Assembly: GCA_024305405.1 (NCBI GenBank) | Contig: JAKNDB010000064.1 | Span: 62,001 to 126,000, forward strand | Origin: Dirofilaria immitis | Lineage: Eukaryota; Nematoda; Chromadorea; Rhabditida; Onchocercidae | Direction: 5' to 3' | Length of the DNA stretch: 64,000 nucleotides | In this document: one piece after another, positions 17,142 to 30,063 of the stretch | Layout of the letters: each line of letters opens with the position of its first letter | How positions within the stretch are numbered: the first letter of the stretch is position 1 | Notes under the pieces: model-generated | Told to the model about the DNA's origin: nothing | Databases searched by the model: none | Seen by the model: the letters and a program-made list of their open reading frames with translations, nothing else | Position numbers and translations under genes: made by a program

Positions 17142-18210
17142 AGAAGTCGAGATGCTAGAATATTTGGATGTGCTCGAAATAATTCTCTCCGTTCGAATTA
17201 TGATGACAAATCGAGAGTAAAGTCTTCCATCGCAATTATATAAAATGCTATCCTGTTTTATTCTTGTTGCCCTATTCCCGTCTTTAATTACTAATTATCA
17301 TTTACTAATTGAATGAGAAGAATAACAGGAAATTATGAAATGAGATGTTTTTTTTCTTTTATAGTCAATCCATCTACTAATAAGACAAAGTTTTAGACGA
17401 AGAAGTTTTGTTTTTTTTTTTTTTAAGGGATGAGAAATGAGAAGAAAAATATTTGCTGCTCTTTTGGTTATAGAAAAATTATTTAAAAATAGATTGTTGC
17501 TAAGGCGAGAAAATTAAAAAGTTTACTAATTTTGCTATTTGCATAAATTTGTAAGCGACCGAAATAATTGGCATTTCTATTTTCTATCTATTCCTATATT
17601 CATTTTTTCATTTAAAAAATTATTTTTAGCTTTTTATCAAACCAATTATGATAAAAATAAATTAATACAATTGATATTTTTTTTAAATTACAACAATTTA
17701 TTTTGATAAAAATTAATCTCGAGAAATTTATTGTAATTAATAAATTCGGGAAAAAAGTATATTCTTTTTTAGTTTTTTTGCAACAATTTCTATTTATATC
17801 AATTTAATAAAGATTTTTATCATTTATGATAACATTTATTATTATGCATATTTATATCGCTTCTATGCTTAATTCATTATTTCAATTCGGATTAAAAATG
17901 TTTAAATTAAAGTCAATAATTGTTAATAAAATGTAACTATCGTTTCAAGCACATGCAAATGTTAAAGTTTTTTTGGCAAAAGTTAAATATGATAAATTAA
18001 AAATTATAATTAAACTCTTCTTTTCCCAAGGATACATTATTTGGTGATAATTGATAAGATAGGATAATTATAAATTCAAACCGATTATTGAGTGAAAAAA
18101 AACAAAATTTAAGAAGAAGTAGTCAGATAAATAAGAAAAAAGAAATAATCAGAAATGGAATGTTTACCTTCTGCACTTCCACGTTTATCACTAATCAATA
18201 AATGATATAA
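7600..18210 (-). CDS. rbf-1: rabphilin (FYVE-like zinc finger plus C2A and C2B), about 17-18 exons, frame-disrupted
   Basis: Rab3/Rab27 effector on synaptic and dense-core vesicles. Exons, 5' to 3': possible 18168-18190/18210, 15900-15981, 14817-14965, 14557-14692, 14189-14281, 13710-13900, 13053-13315, 12591-12713, 11829-12412, 11454-11499, 10950-11129, 10292-10371, 10044-10118, 9659-9890, 9332-9483, 8953-9033, 8532-8627, 7600-7715. The N-terminus has RWVCPNDRHLQLRA, then the Rab-binding helix RIGRMIDRLEKLK, a Cys4-Cys4 finger (CYLC, CSEC, CQKNC, CKIC) and KKSGAWFYNEIP. A Ser-rich linker follows. C2A has NLRAMDKNRFSDPFVK and LVLDRDRIG; C2B has GMDKTGFSDPYVK, LNPEFNE, VFDKDVGKHDDYIGG and the terminal WHKLEVIE. 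The C2 Ca2+-site Asp residues are present. Homopolymers at 8586, 8979, 9791, 9858 and 14904 each read one base short. The first in-frame ATG is at 15976; whether an upstream coding exon exists is unsure. Confidence 0.93.
15022..15312. repeat. 38/39-bp minisatellite, about 7 copies
   Basis: A tandem array in the rbf-1 intron between exons 14817-14965 and 15900-15981. The unit contains the phrase ttcattttgtttattaa. Copies start at 15061, 15100, 15138, 15176, 15215, 15254 and 15293 and differ mainly by one T in a poly-T run. The array is AT-only except for a C and a G at fixed positions per unit. Confidence 0.93.
16511..16549. repeat. 39-nt near-perfect inverted repeat (hairpin)
   Basis: Arms of 19 bases flank a one-base centre at 16530. 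The outer eleven pairs, starting ttggccaacta, are exact. The only two non-Watson-Crick positions (22/38 and 24/36 of the block) would be G-U wobbles in RNA. It lies in the first rbf-1 intron. Confidence 0.85.
17112..17141. repeat. (ATT)n microsatellite
   Basis: About ten uninterrupted ATT units in the first rbf-1 intron. Confidence 0.95.
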
Positions 18211-19417
18211 CTATCTAATGAATCAGCCCGAAAATGATATTTATCTTAAGTAATACTTATTCCTACTGTTATAATTTCAAACAAAGTAATAAAATAGTTT
18301 AGATCTATTATATTTTTTTCGAAGTGTATTAGATAAAATTTCCTAAAAGTATTAGAAAATTATATAACAATAAGTGATAAGAGTTATCATAGATAAGTAC
18401 CATAAAAGTTATCTCAGATAATTTCTCTCAGAAATATTTGAATTATTGAAGTGATAAGAGTGATTACAAATAAGTTATAAATATATTGAAAGCTATGGAA
18501 GAAATGATAAGAATTATCTCAAATAAAATACCGAGAAATATTTGTAAGTTATGGAACGATGAGCAGCAAGAATTACATTAATTAATTTATTCTCAAATAT
18601 AATACCACTTTTTCAAAGTTTCAAATATCCCAAAAATTACATAATTATTGTGGTAATTTTTAAAATACAAAATAGGAAATTGATTAATTAAATTATTCTT
18701 AAATTAAATTCCGAAATAGTTGTAATTGTTAATATTTTGTTAATTCAAAATAATTTGCACAATTTGCTTTAACAATAACTATAATTCATCTTTCAAATTT
18801 CATTTTTCATTTATCAATCTTAGGAATTGGAATTTCATTTCAAAATGTCTCTTTCTATTATAATTGATTTATCCTTTCATTAATTTGATCTTTTACTTTT
18901 ATCACAGCTTTGTTGCAAAATTGTGTGGAAAAATTTTTCTTCAATTAAATTATTCCACACAATTAGATTAGTTATCAGTTATTGTTAATCACTGATAATA
19001 TCACTTGTTAGTTTTGTAGAAATTGGTTAAAGATGAGATATTTATAAATGAAAAATCAAATTACATGAAGTTTAAAAAAGAATAATGAATTAAAATATTG
19101 TACAGAGGACAAACTTGTTATTATATTTGATTCGTCTTTTCGTATTCGAATTTCATTTATCATTGTACGATATATACAGTATCTGATCATAATATCATCA
19201 TATTATTGTTGCTTTAATTTAGCCTTTAAATCGTTCCAATTTATTCATCCAACTATATTTTAATTTTTTAGCTAATAGAAGAAAAGAAAATATGTGATAT
19301 ATAAACGAAGAATTTCTTCTTGCTTTATCAAAGCCAAATATGGCGAATAAATTGAAGAAAAGTAAATAATAATCATAATAATAATGAACATTAATAATAC
19401 TAATAATCATACATAAT

Positions 19418-19420
19418 AAC

Positions 19421-19470
<50 letters not shown>

Positions 19471-19583
19471 GAAGAAGAAGAAGAAGAAGAAGAAGAAAAT
19501 GCTGCTGATGATGATGATAATGCTGATGCTGATGATGATAATGCTGATGATGATGCTGATGCTGATACTGATGATAATAATGA
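19418..19583. repeat. compound triplet microsatellite (TAA)n-(GAA)n-(GCT/GAT)n
   Basis: Three triplet blocks in series, all in the same register: TAA units to about 19470, GAA units to about 19498, then mixed GCTGAT-type units with internal higher-order repeats to 19583. The matching open frames on the - strand are low-complexity artefacts (poly-Y, poly-S). Confidence 0.95.
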
Positions 19584-19766
19584 TAAGAAAGAAAAGCAAC
19601 ATATGAATTTGATTAAATTTATCATTTCATTTATTTAAAAGATAAGAAAAATTTTTGCTAAATAAAATTGAAGAAATAAACAAAAATAAATTTAAAATTA
19701 AGTAAAAGCTGTCAACTATCGCCGATATTTATTCATATGGATATGTATGTGCTTAAGTGACAAATT

Positions 19767-19830
19767 TCTCTCTCACTCTTTCTCTCTTTCTCTCCCTCTC
19801 TCTCTCTCTCTCTCTCTGTCTTTCTTCCCT
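19767..19830. repeat. (TC)n pyrimidine tract
   Basis: About 64 bases, almost purely C and T on the + strand, mostly CT dinucleotides. Confidence 0.93.
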
Positions 19831-22800
19831 TTCTTTTACTATATTAAAAAAAAAAAACGAACTCATTATTTTAGACTTTTTTATTATACCTCTTTCTCCA
19901 CCCACTCATTTTTCGTCTTTTTTTTTTTAACTGTAGCAGAGATGACAATCAGTAAGAGTGGTGTTAGAAGATTGAAATCGATGTCTTATGAAAAATGTAC
20001 GGAAGCCAAATATATTAGCTAAGTCCAAAGAAAAGGCTTAGCTAAAGTTCCATTATAAATTGGACAAGAGAATAAATCTAAGGCACTAGGCTTGTATGAG
20101 AGTGTATAGGCATATAAACAGAAATATTTTCATAGACGCATCGCATGCCTACGTCAACAATATATGATGGGATAGATGATCGATAAGTAAGAATGGCCAA
20201 GAAAAAATACGTGATAATTTGATTTGATATTTTAGTATTAACATTAATATTAACAGTTAGTCATATTTTATCTATCTTTAAAATATACAAAAAAAAAAAA
20301 AAAAAAGGAAAAGTTTCTCGTTTGCAAAAGTACAATGATAATGAAGTATTTGAATAAATAATTAAAATGAACGATATATACATATACATATGCATATGCA
20401 TATACATCATGTACGTATATGTATATGTATCTGAAATGAATTGGTTAAATTAAATTGAGAATATGGAATAAATTAAATTAAGGCCGAACGATATTATGCT
20501 CCAACTAAATTGATTAAAATGGGTGTAGACTAATTTAATTCGTTTTGAGAACAATTCTTTAATAAATTTATTTGAAATTACATTTCAATCTATTATTGAT
20601 AGCAGTGATATCATTTATCAAAATAGTTCGGATAATTTTTCGGTGACATTAAAAAATAATAATAATAAAAAGAATAAAATATTGAAATGATAATTAATAT
20701 TTCTAATAAAAATAATAAATAAACGAAATTATCAAAAATAATTTAAATCAAAATTTCCATATCTATTGGTCATTTTTAAATAATAATTTCCTATTTTTTA
20801 TAGTATAATTCATAAAAATCAATCTTTCGTTTTATTTTAAAAATATTTGTAAAAACTTTTTTTATCTCATAGCATCTTTTCATTGAGACAGTTATTTATC
20901 AGTAAACCTATTTATCATTATGTGACATAATACCTGATTTAAATTTAAAAATAAATAAATCTTAAGTTGCAAAATAAAGCTTTGATAAGACAGTTTCTGT
21001 TGATAGTTTGAATTTAGTCAAAAATCAGTTTGCATTGATATTCTGAATTGAATTGAAAATAGCAATTAAATTCTGAATAATATTTAGAATTATACCATTA
21101 TATAACGATTTTATTACATAAAGCTTTTTTGAAAGTTTGTCCTGATAAGGTTATCTGATAAATCGTATCATTAACAACATCTTTTATGTATTTTAAAAAG
21201 GAAAAAAATAAATTTTATGACTGACTCTTGAAGACGAAATAAATGATCGACATGTGGAAATTTTTTTGCTTGGTAAATTTCTAATTTTAAATTATTTTTA
21301 TCAATTTTTTTGTTTTTATTATTCTTGTCGCACTATATTGAATGATATTTGAATTGGCAAATTTCATTTTGTTGAACGAAAGATAATGTCTAGAAGAAAG
21401 GAAAATAAAGGTCATTTTATTGTTATTTTAAACAATAAAAAACTAATTGATATATTTAAGGATTAGAAGAAATATGTATCATTTAAAATTTTTGCTTCAT
21501 TTTTTGTTAGAAATGAAATAAATTTTTCAAAATAACCTTGAAAAATTTGCAAATTTTTCGAGAATTATTTACAGTTATTTTTTATCAATTTTACGTAATT
21601 TTTATGAAAATTTATGCATCTTTTTTCTTTTAATTATTGTCTATTTTTTAATGATAATTCTCATATCATTTCTTCAATCACTGGCATTACAGTATATTTA
21701 AATTGTATTCATTCTTGGCTTTTCTGAAATAATATACTTTTATTTATTGGATATTTTCTGTAATGAGTTAGTTGATTCATTCATATTAATTCATCACTGA
21801 AATCATCAACATTGGTAATGTCTAAAAGATCGAAATAGTTTAACCGGAATCATACTGTAATCATAGGCATTGTAAATATAGATGGATACTGTAATCATAG
21901 ATAGTGCAATATGGGTATTATAACGGTAAACAAATTTCATGATTATATTAGCTATATTAGCAGCAAAATAATCTGTTAGCCTTAGTTTTAAATGTTAATA
22001 GTTCGATATTTGTAAATGTAGAAATTCTATATATTATCATATCTCATATATTAAAATTAAAAATGTCATACGCAAAATTATTCAGTAGTTTGAATCATAT
22101 TATCAGTTTGGATTAATGATTATTTTAGATGATAAATTTACGAGCCTATCATAAAATGAATTCTGAAATCTTTTTGGAAAATGAGGAATAAATGATAATC
22201 AGCCTTTTCATAATAATTGATTGAGGACATACTTGTTTTATCTTTTGTCTTTTTAATATGTATGAAATTAGTATCAGGAAGGAATTCTGAAACTATTCTC
22301 AGAAAATCAGAAGCATTTCAGATCAAAAACATTATTCTCAAACTATGAGGAAAAAAATATATAAAATTTTGTTTTTGATTTAAATTTAAAGCGATCATAA
22401 AATTTCATCTTTAAATACGAACAACTTGAAAGTTCTCAAAAAATTGAACAAAAGACTAAAATGGAAATATAATAATTATCGACGGCAAAAATAAGCGAAA
22501 TATACGAAAATTTCTTTTACATTTTTTTCATCTTTTATATAGAAAAACAAGACAAAAAAATAAATAAAATGGATGCCTATTTTGAAGATTTTTAATGCAA
22601 TCAGAAAAAATGAATCTCAAAAATATGAATAAAACTATAAAATCATCTCATACTATTTCTAAATATTGCAATTGTTGATGGTTTCTCAAAGAAATTATCA
22701 AGTAATAAGCAAATAAATAGCATGCAGTGTAATACTGTATTATGGTAAACATGACGAGTACGGTAATATACAGTAATCTGCTGGAATAATTATATTGCTT

Positions 22801-23925
22801 AAAAAAAATGATTTTTATGACTTCGCAATTTTTTAAAAAGCTGAAAATTAAAAAGTCCCTTTAAATTTAATTTGTTTATGAAAATTAATAAGAAATTCTA
22901 ACTGGAATTTCAGAAAAGATAGGCTGAAAAGGAAATTGCAGTTAAATTTTGATGATTTATGGAATCAATTTTTATTTCGATAAATTATGAAGGAAATTGA
23001 AAAATTGAAAACCAAAAATGCATTCAATTTCCGTCGTCTCATCATCTCAAAACTCTTCATCACATTGCAAGTGATAACTTATTTTTTCTTATCTGATAAT
23101 TTATCAAATAAGTCATTTCCTTCTTTTCTTCGAAATTTAAAAATTAAGTTGCTCAAACACTCACATATTTTTCATTTTTTTAAATCTTGCAAAACCAATC
23201 TATTTTGGATTTAATTTTTGCAAAAGTAATTTTTGCTGTGTCATATAATCAAATCCTTTAAATACTGAAAATTAAATTTTTGCAAACATAAATTGGAATA
23301 AAACAAAAATGAATACGAAAAGATTTATTTCCGTTCTCGAGATATTATTTGGTGAATTAATTTACTCGATCGCAGATGTTCAAAATTATTTAGCGATTCC
23401 ATATTAACTTTTATATTATAGAAGTGTAAGAAAATTCAAAAATAATAAATTAATTTATAATCAATTATTGGGGATTAAAATTTGATCCAAAAATAAGCAA
23501 ACTACAAAGAAATTTAAAATGTTAAAATTATTATTAATTGAAATACTATGCAATTAATTAAATTTAGTAGTGTTAATGCTTAAATTATTTTAAAATTCAG
23601 TAAAAGTATTGCTCAACTGCTAATCCATCAAAGAATTATATTCTCGAAAAAACGATTAATTATACCAAATAAAATTTGAATGTTTAACAGTGAATTCTAT
23701 TTGTATATTAGCAATAAAATAAGAGAAGAAGAAGGTAAAATATGAAAACCATATGTATATGTAAATTTCTTCAAGAAAACCCGAAAATATTATGATTTCT
23801 CATGTTTAAATTACGAATTCTGCTTTGGAAATATCCTAATAAAGGATTTAAAAAAATCAAAGAAAATCCATTCTAATCTATTTCGATCACTTGTAATCAA
23901 TATTTAACCTATGGATAGATTTATA

Positions 23926-24033
23926 TGAGATAGATTTTAACTGATCAACATCTCTTAACATTTTCATATTTACAATTTCAAATTGAGATAGATTTTAACT
24001 GATCAACATCTCTCAACAATTTCATATTTAATT
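23926..24033. repeat. 58-bp tandem duplication
   Basis: Two adjacent copies, recognisable by gatagattttaactgatca at period 58, diverged by a few bases at the downstream end. Confidence 0.85.
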
Positions 24034-24205
24034 CATTTGTTTTAATCCATTTCAAATCGTTTCTATTTTCGTTTCCCACACTATACTGTAGTTATTAAAG
24101 CCTTATGTTTAACTAAATAATAAATGATAAATATTCATTCTTCTCAATAATGAAACTTTTAAAGATCAATTACTCGTAATAATAGAAATGATACGATATG
24201 AAATA

Positions 24206-24250
24206 AATCGTCGCTACTAATCGCTGAAGAAATCGTCGCTACTAATCGTT
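24206..24250. repeat. 25-bp tandem duplication
   Basis: aatcgtcgctactaatcg occurs twice at period 25. Confidence 0.85.
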
Positions 24251-25031
24251 AATATTTCTTAACAATAAATGCGATGTTAAATTAACATTCTGTGAGATAT
24301 CACATTGACAACATACAATTATCTCATAAAAATTTCTTTTTTTTTTAAATTTGAAATATTAAAAATTTAATTTTAAATGAATTATCGAATTCCGTCAATT
24401 ATTTGAAAAAATATTACCTTTGGGCTTTGAAAGATATTAAATTCAATTATTTATGTGTATGTTAACATACTACACCTGTCTGTGTTTGTATGTTTATATG
24501 AGTGTATGGTATGTGTATGTAGAAGTATATGAAATAAAAGTTAATTTAACGATAAATTAATAAGTAGAAAGTTTCATCTTTCATCTTTCATTGTCTTTCT
24601 AATAATCCATTTCAAAAATTAATCATAAAATATTGGTTTAATCTATTTGTTATTTGAATATTTTATTTTTGAAAATTTCAATTTATTTAAAAGCATCTAA
24701 AGGAAATGATACTTAGCAGATGTAAGATGTATATCCGAAAATATCAACAATAAGTAGATTTATAGGACTAACTATTTATTTCGAGAAATAAATATATTGC
24801 TATATTATATTATATATTTTGAGAAATATTATGCATAAAATGAAATCTTAAATTTTTCATTAAAATAAAAGAAATTGATTATTAAGATATGTTAAAATGT
24901 ATTACGATATTTTCTCAATTATATTTCTATTAGGCTAATTTAATTAGATAAATCAAATTATTTGATGGCTTATTTATTTTTCTTTTTCAGAAGTTTCATC
25001 TAATTTAAGCTGTACCATATGAAATGAATAG

Positions 25032-25171
25032 ATAAACGATTAGGTTAAAAGGTCAAAACAATTTCCAATATAATATCAGTGTGTTATGGGAATGAATTAC
25101 TTAAACGATTAGGTTAAAAGTTCAAAACAATTTCCAATATAATATCAGTGTGTTATGGAAATGAATTACTT
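25032..25171. repeat. 69-bp tandem duplication
   Basis: Two adjacent 69-bp copies containing aaacgattaggttaaaag with only about two mismatches, which indicates a recent duplication. Confidence 0.92.
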
Positions 25172-25570
25172 AAAATTCGAATTGAAATCAATTAATAAGA
25201 TTATATACTTTTTGAATATTGTACTTTTAACTTAAAATTCATTTATGAATTTTCTTTTTCTACAACAAATTTTATAATTTATATCTAAAATTTTATAGGA
25301 AAAAAAGCAAAGAAAATAAGGAAGGCAAAATTTTGTTGGTAAACAATTTAAACTTTGTTTATATATAAGCAATTATAATAATATATTATAACTCTAATAA
25401 TAAAATTAATAATTACATTTTGATTAGAAAAATGAAGCTAAATGCTAATTTAAAGGTCAAATATAATAATTTGGCATTTTAAGACTTAGAATAATAAGAA
25501 AAGAGAAAAAATGTTATTAGTTTATAGGATGAGATGAAATTTATGATTAAAAATAAAGATATGCAGTTGT

Positions 25571-25700
25571 GTTGTTTTATATTCATGCTCTTTGTTTATC
25601 TGTTTGTTTATATTGTTGTTTTATATTCATGCTCTTTGTTTATCTGTTTGTTTATATTGTTGTTTTATATTCATGCTCTTTGTTTATCTGTTTATTTATC
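25571..25700. repeat. 44-bp tandem repeat, three copies
   Basis: The phrase attcatgctctttgtttatc occurs at 25581, 25625 and 25669. The period is not a multiple of three, so the 69-codon open frame across it (25534-25743) reads each copy differently and is not a gene. Confidence 0.92.
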
Positions 25701-26213
25701 TGTTGGTTTATATATTTCCTTTAGTAATTTATATTTAAATTGATTGAATAACAAAATCCAAAATTTCATCATTCGAGAATTAATTGAGACGAGAAATTGG
25801 AATTGAAATTGCTAACATATTCCAGCCTGGCATATTTATTTTTTTGGCTACATATTATTTGTTTCTTTTCTTGGCTACATATTATTATTATTCTCTCTCA
25901 ATCGTCATTTAATTTTAATTAGAATTTTATTTTAGCAAACAGATACGCAAAATTAAGAATATTAAGATAGATATTTTGCTATAATTCTTCGTATTTTACT
26001 TAAGCTTAAATTATTGAAATTGCAAAAATCTATTATTAAATACTATTGATATCTTATCTTTATTGCTTAATTCCTAGGACTATTTCTTGATAAATCATAA
26101 ACTTTTCAATATTTTTTGAAAATATCCGATCTATAGAATCTAGAATTTTAGGTTTTTAAATTCAACATAATTTTAAACTTTCAGATTCTCACATTAATAT
26201 CAATCTTTTGATG

Positions 26214-26240
26214 AGAAGAGAGAGAGAGAGAGAGAGAGAG
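26214..26240. repeat. (GA)n microsatellite
   Basis: About thirteen GA units, slightly interrupted at the left end. Confidence 0.93.
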
Positions 26241-27936
26241 TATACATTTCACATTTCTTTGAAATTATCAATAATCCTTTTGATGAGAAATTAATTGTCC
26301 ACTATTAATTGATCATTGATTATTGATCATTTGTCATTTGTTCATCAAAATAATAAATAATTAGAAATTATAATGAAATAGTTGATATTATTAATATATC
26401 GAAAAGTTTAATATAAATATAACTTTAAAAATAGCATAATAAAATAAATAATTGATATCATCAATTATTTATTTTATGTGATACTAATAATGGATAACAA
26501 AAATATCGAATTTTATTTTTGTTTATGTGGAATTATATTATAAGCTATTAAATTTTAAGCAATAAAAACATTCAAATTAAAAATACAAATTAATTAATTA
26601 AAATTAATGAATATATTAAAGGAATAAACTTTATTGATTGTTATGAATGAAATAAAAATTATATTTTAAATTTCATTGAAAAGTAAAATTTTAAATAAGT
26701 GAGAAAGATGAAGGAAAGGAACAATTTTGTTTGTAAATATTTCGCAGCATAATATTTATTGCAAATATATTTTTAAAGTAAGAAAAGAAAGAAAGAAAAT
26801 TTTGCGAATAACTAAGAATTCGAAAAATGAATTGAAATAACTGTTAAGAATTTCATATAGGAAATAATTGATCAATCATATTATAAATGTATGACTATGG
26901 ATAAGAGGAAATCTAAATCGGGAATTTCCATCCGGAAGATGGACAAGAAGTTTACGAATTTATTGTTTTATTTATATGAAAACGGATTAAAAATAGATGA
27001 TATTAATCAATAAATTTCTTTCTGATACATTTATCAGAATTCTTTGCAATAAGTTTTTAAAAAAAAAAATAACTTAGTATTTAAAGTAAGATTTTTTAAT
27101 AAAAAAGATTATAATAAGGAAATTTAATTAAAAGAATTGAATTAATGTAACAAAATCAATAAATGATCAAAATTATAATTGATATTAAAGCATGATAAAT
27201 AGATCTTAATTAAGCCCGACTTCAATGCTATTAATCGAATTAATTGATGACTATTTTTCATAATTAAATATTATTATAAAGTTGATTAGTGTATATCCCT
27301 GAATATCATATATGATTGATTATTTGATAAAATTCTTTATCATTCAAATCTTAGATTAGTATTTCTGAATTTAGGAAGCTTAATCTAATAATATGCTTGA
27401 TCGGTTCCGTTTAAATATTTTAAAAATTATCTTTTCGTTGTTAATATTATGCTACAAATATAGCAGCAAAAGTTATTTATTTGATTCATCAAATTTCGAG
27501 ATATTAATCTTCTTCAGATACTAATCAAAAGATTAGAATTTAGTCTCGATAATGGCTATCAGTTATTTATTAAATAAGTTTTTGATAATTTGTAGGAAAT
27601 TTTCTGATAGCATTGGGAATTTCAATAATTATAGTATTCAAACAGCCATCTCTATATTGTAAGCATTATTGCCATTATTAATTATTACATCAACAGCAGT
27701 TATTATTATCAGGAAATGATAATTATCGGCATTTTGCCAATTAATTGATGGATAATGATTATTTAGTTCTTCAAACATCAAAGATTTTTTGATCAAAGTT
27801 CAATCTTTTATAATGATCAATCTGAAGATGAAATTGATGATGCAATTTGTTGAAGGACAAAAATTATACAGTATGCATCGTAAAACAGTAAGTATTAAGG
27901 CAAGATTTTCTTGGCTAAAAAAATGAATGAACTTAC

Positions 27937-27993
27937 TAGATTGGCCAAATCCATTTTCCGTTGCTTTGAAAAATGCTGCTGATAATTTATGCA
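27937..27993 (-). CDS. possible small internal exon, unidentified gene
   Basis: A 57-base stretch is bounded by a good 3' splice site (ttttttgcag) and a strong 5' splice site (gtaagtt) on the - strand. Read in the phase left by the exon candidate at 29701-30063 (one leftover base), it gives LHKLSAAFFKATENGFGQS with one base over. The phase match and balanced composition suggest that both exons belong to one gene with a 1.7-kb intron. I do not recognise the peptide, and I found no further exons downstream. Confidence 0.35.
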
Positions 27994-29700
27994 CTGCAAA
28001 AAAGTTATACATTGAATTGATAGATACTAGAATGATAATACTAGTCCAGACTTTTTTTATTTATAGGGAAACTTTGAAATGAACCATAAACTTCATTTAA
28101 ACAAGTTAAGCTTATACTTTATAATCAATATAAGCCTTAATTCAAGCTTAATTTATCAATGATAATAATGATTGCACAGTTTGTTGATAACTGCAACCTA
28201 AATTAAAATATTTATTATAATTTAAGCTAATTTTAATTTACTCATTAAATTTTCAACATTTCTTTATAATAAACTAACAAATATTTAATACTATTAAGCT
28301 AATTCATGGATAACAACGAATTGATTTTCTCATTAGATTCATATGTTTGAAATGATTCAGATTCCTCAAAAAATCTTTTTCCTTCATATGTGAATCAAAA
28401 TTTTAGATTCAATCGGGAAATTTTAAATTTTTAATTTAAAGAAAAATTATGCATGCATTCGCTTTTATTTCTCAAACGTTTTCATCTCATCACTTTTCAC
28501 AATTGTAAATGATTGACATCAAATCAAAAAGAAATTTCCTAGAAGCATAAGAAGCATTTTGTATGCATCTGAAGGTTTTGAAAATTCTTATTCTGATGAG
28601 ATTTCTTCAGAAAAAAAACGAATAAGTTTTCAGAAGTTTGTACATTTGATAAAACCTTTTAATGTAACAGTACTTTGTAAATATTTTTTTAAATTATTTA
28701 TAAAATCCAAAATATAATTGATTTAAGTGAGAATATTGAGAATATAATAAAAAAAAAAATCTTTTTACACATATAAATGATATTATTCGAAGAGTGTGAT
28801 ATCATCTAATCACTCTTTCCATTTCATAATAAAATTCATTTTATAGCAATAGTAATATTAATAATATTAGTGGGAAAAATTTTCATAGCTTTCTCATCTT
28901 TTCATTGAAATTTCATTTATCATATCATTTAATACTTTTTATTGACTAACTTTATTTTTTCTTTTTCTATGCAAATAAAAACATTTTCAACATTTTACAA
29001 AGAGAGAGAGAGAAGAGAGAGAGAGAGAGAAAGGTGGAGAAGGAAAGAGAGGGAGAGGAAGAGAGAGAGTGAAAGATAGATTACATTGCATTAATTTCAA
29101 CAATTTTAATTGCAATAATGTAAAATTGTCAGGTAGTTGTCAATATGAAAATTGCAGCAATATAGAATTGCTATGGATGATGATGATGATATATCAATTA
29201 ATAAATTTTAAAATTTATCAATGTTCTAGAAATTTTATCAATTCAAATATAAAATTTACTATAAGAATTTAATTATATCTGAAAATTAATTTCATTCTTA
29301 ATTAATGGATGAATTTTTAATTTATAATAAATTACATAATTTAACTGATGTTGAATAAAAGTATTGTTTGATTAGTGAAATGGATAATTAATGTTAATTA
29401 GCATAAAAGTTAAAAGAAATATTTCTTTAATTAATATATTTTCTATTCATTTTCTTTATAAAAATTAGATTTTTATTTTCAAAAATTCTGTGATACCAAT
29501 TTTCGGTGGAATAATTTAAATTTCTAAATTTTAAATTTTCAAATTTCATATGCTAATATTTTTACTTTAAAAATATTACTTTGCTATGAATTGCAAAATT
29601 CGTAATTTTTTTTTTTAAATCTCAAAGTTTACATCCACCAAAAATTCCGAAGTAATTTGTTGCAAAAAAGAAAAAAAAATTGGTCGATGAAAGAACTTAC
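27994..29700. other. AT-rich region, possible intron
   Basis: No coding signal. It would be an intron if the two flanking - strand exon candidates are joined. Contains the purine-rich tract at 29000-29070. Confidence 0.4.
29000..29070. repeat. GA-rich purine tract
   Basis: About 70 bases, nearly all A and G on the + strand, with (GA)n cores. Confidence 0.93.
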
Positions 29701-30063
29701 ATCGTTTATCGTCGTTGCTAAGTACGGAATTAGTCGGTGATAGATCAGATAGTCTCGATGATATGTGTAGAAGATTTCCGGAAGTGATCGTAAAAGAAGA
29801 AGGAATTAGGCACATAACTTCAGAAGATGATGACAAATTATTATTGATAATATTAGAATTCTTTTCGTTATTCCGACATAATTTACAGGGACAACAACCG
29901 CAACAGCGGAATAGATGAGTTAGAACGAATAATAATGATTGATGATGATGATTTATTACTTCTGGCTTTGATAAATTTACTCTTTTCGAGCCTAGCGTTT
30001 GCTCTTTAATTGTGCCTAATTCGTCTTCTTCCAAAAACAGATTTTTTTAATATTTTTACTCAT
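29701..30063 (-). CDS. candidate first coding exon of an unidentified Cys-rich protein
   Basis: A - strand open stretch of about 120 codons ends at a very good splice donor (gtaagtt just below 29701). It is much less AI/N-skewed than the surrounding desert and carries a Cys cluster, FRCCGCCPCKLC, after a hydrophobic LLFVLTHL, then a Ser/Asn-rich segment and LSDLSPTNSVLSND. A start at 30063 (MSKNIK...) reaches this frame only if the T-run 30042-30048 (seven) were eight, the same one-base deficit seen in neighbouring genes. The Cys string recalls palmitoylated membrane-targeting motifs, but I cannot assign a family. Downstream exons would lie below 29.7 kb; one phase-compatible candidate is at 27937-27993. 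Confidence 0.5.

Larger units (their letters stand above)
18211..27936. other. long AT-rich intergenic region upstream of rbf-1
   Basis: I see no convincing coding exon here. The region holds the microsatellites and tandem duplications listed separately, several poly-A/T runs, and a more complex island at about 19930-20130. That island begins with a strong splice acceptor (ttaactgtagcag) followed by a 26-codon open frame, which is too short to call. The rbf-1 promoter is presumably within the first kilobases. Confidence 0.55.

Noticed and set aside
19219..19625. Long - strand frames with poly-Y, poly-S and poly-I
   Set aside because: These are translations of the compound triplet microsatellite at 19418-19583.
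20050..20075. taaggcac, which resembles a miR-124-type seed
   Set aside because: Only the seed octamer matches; the rest of the mature sequence and a hairpin are absent.
25534..25743. 69-codon + strand frame
   Set aside because: It is generated by three copies of a 44-bp tandem repeat; the period is not a multiple of three.
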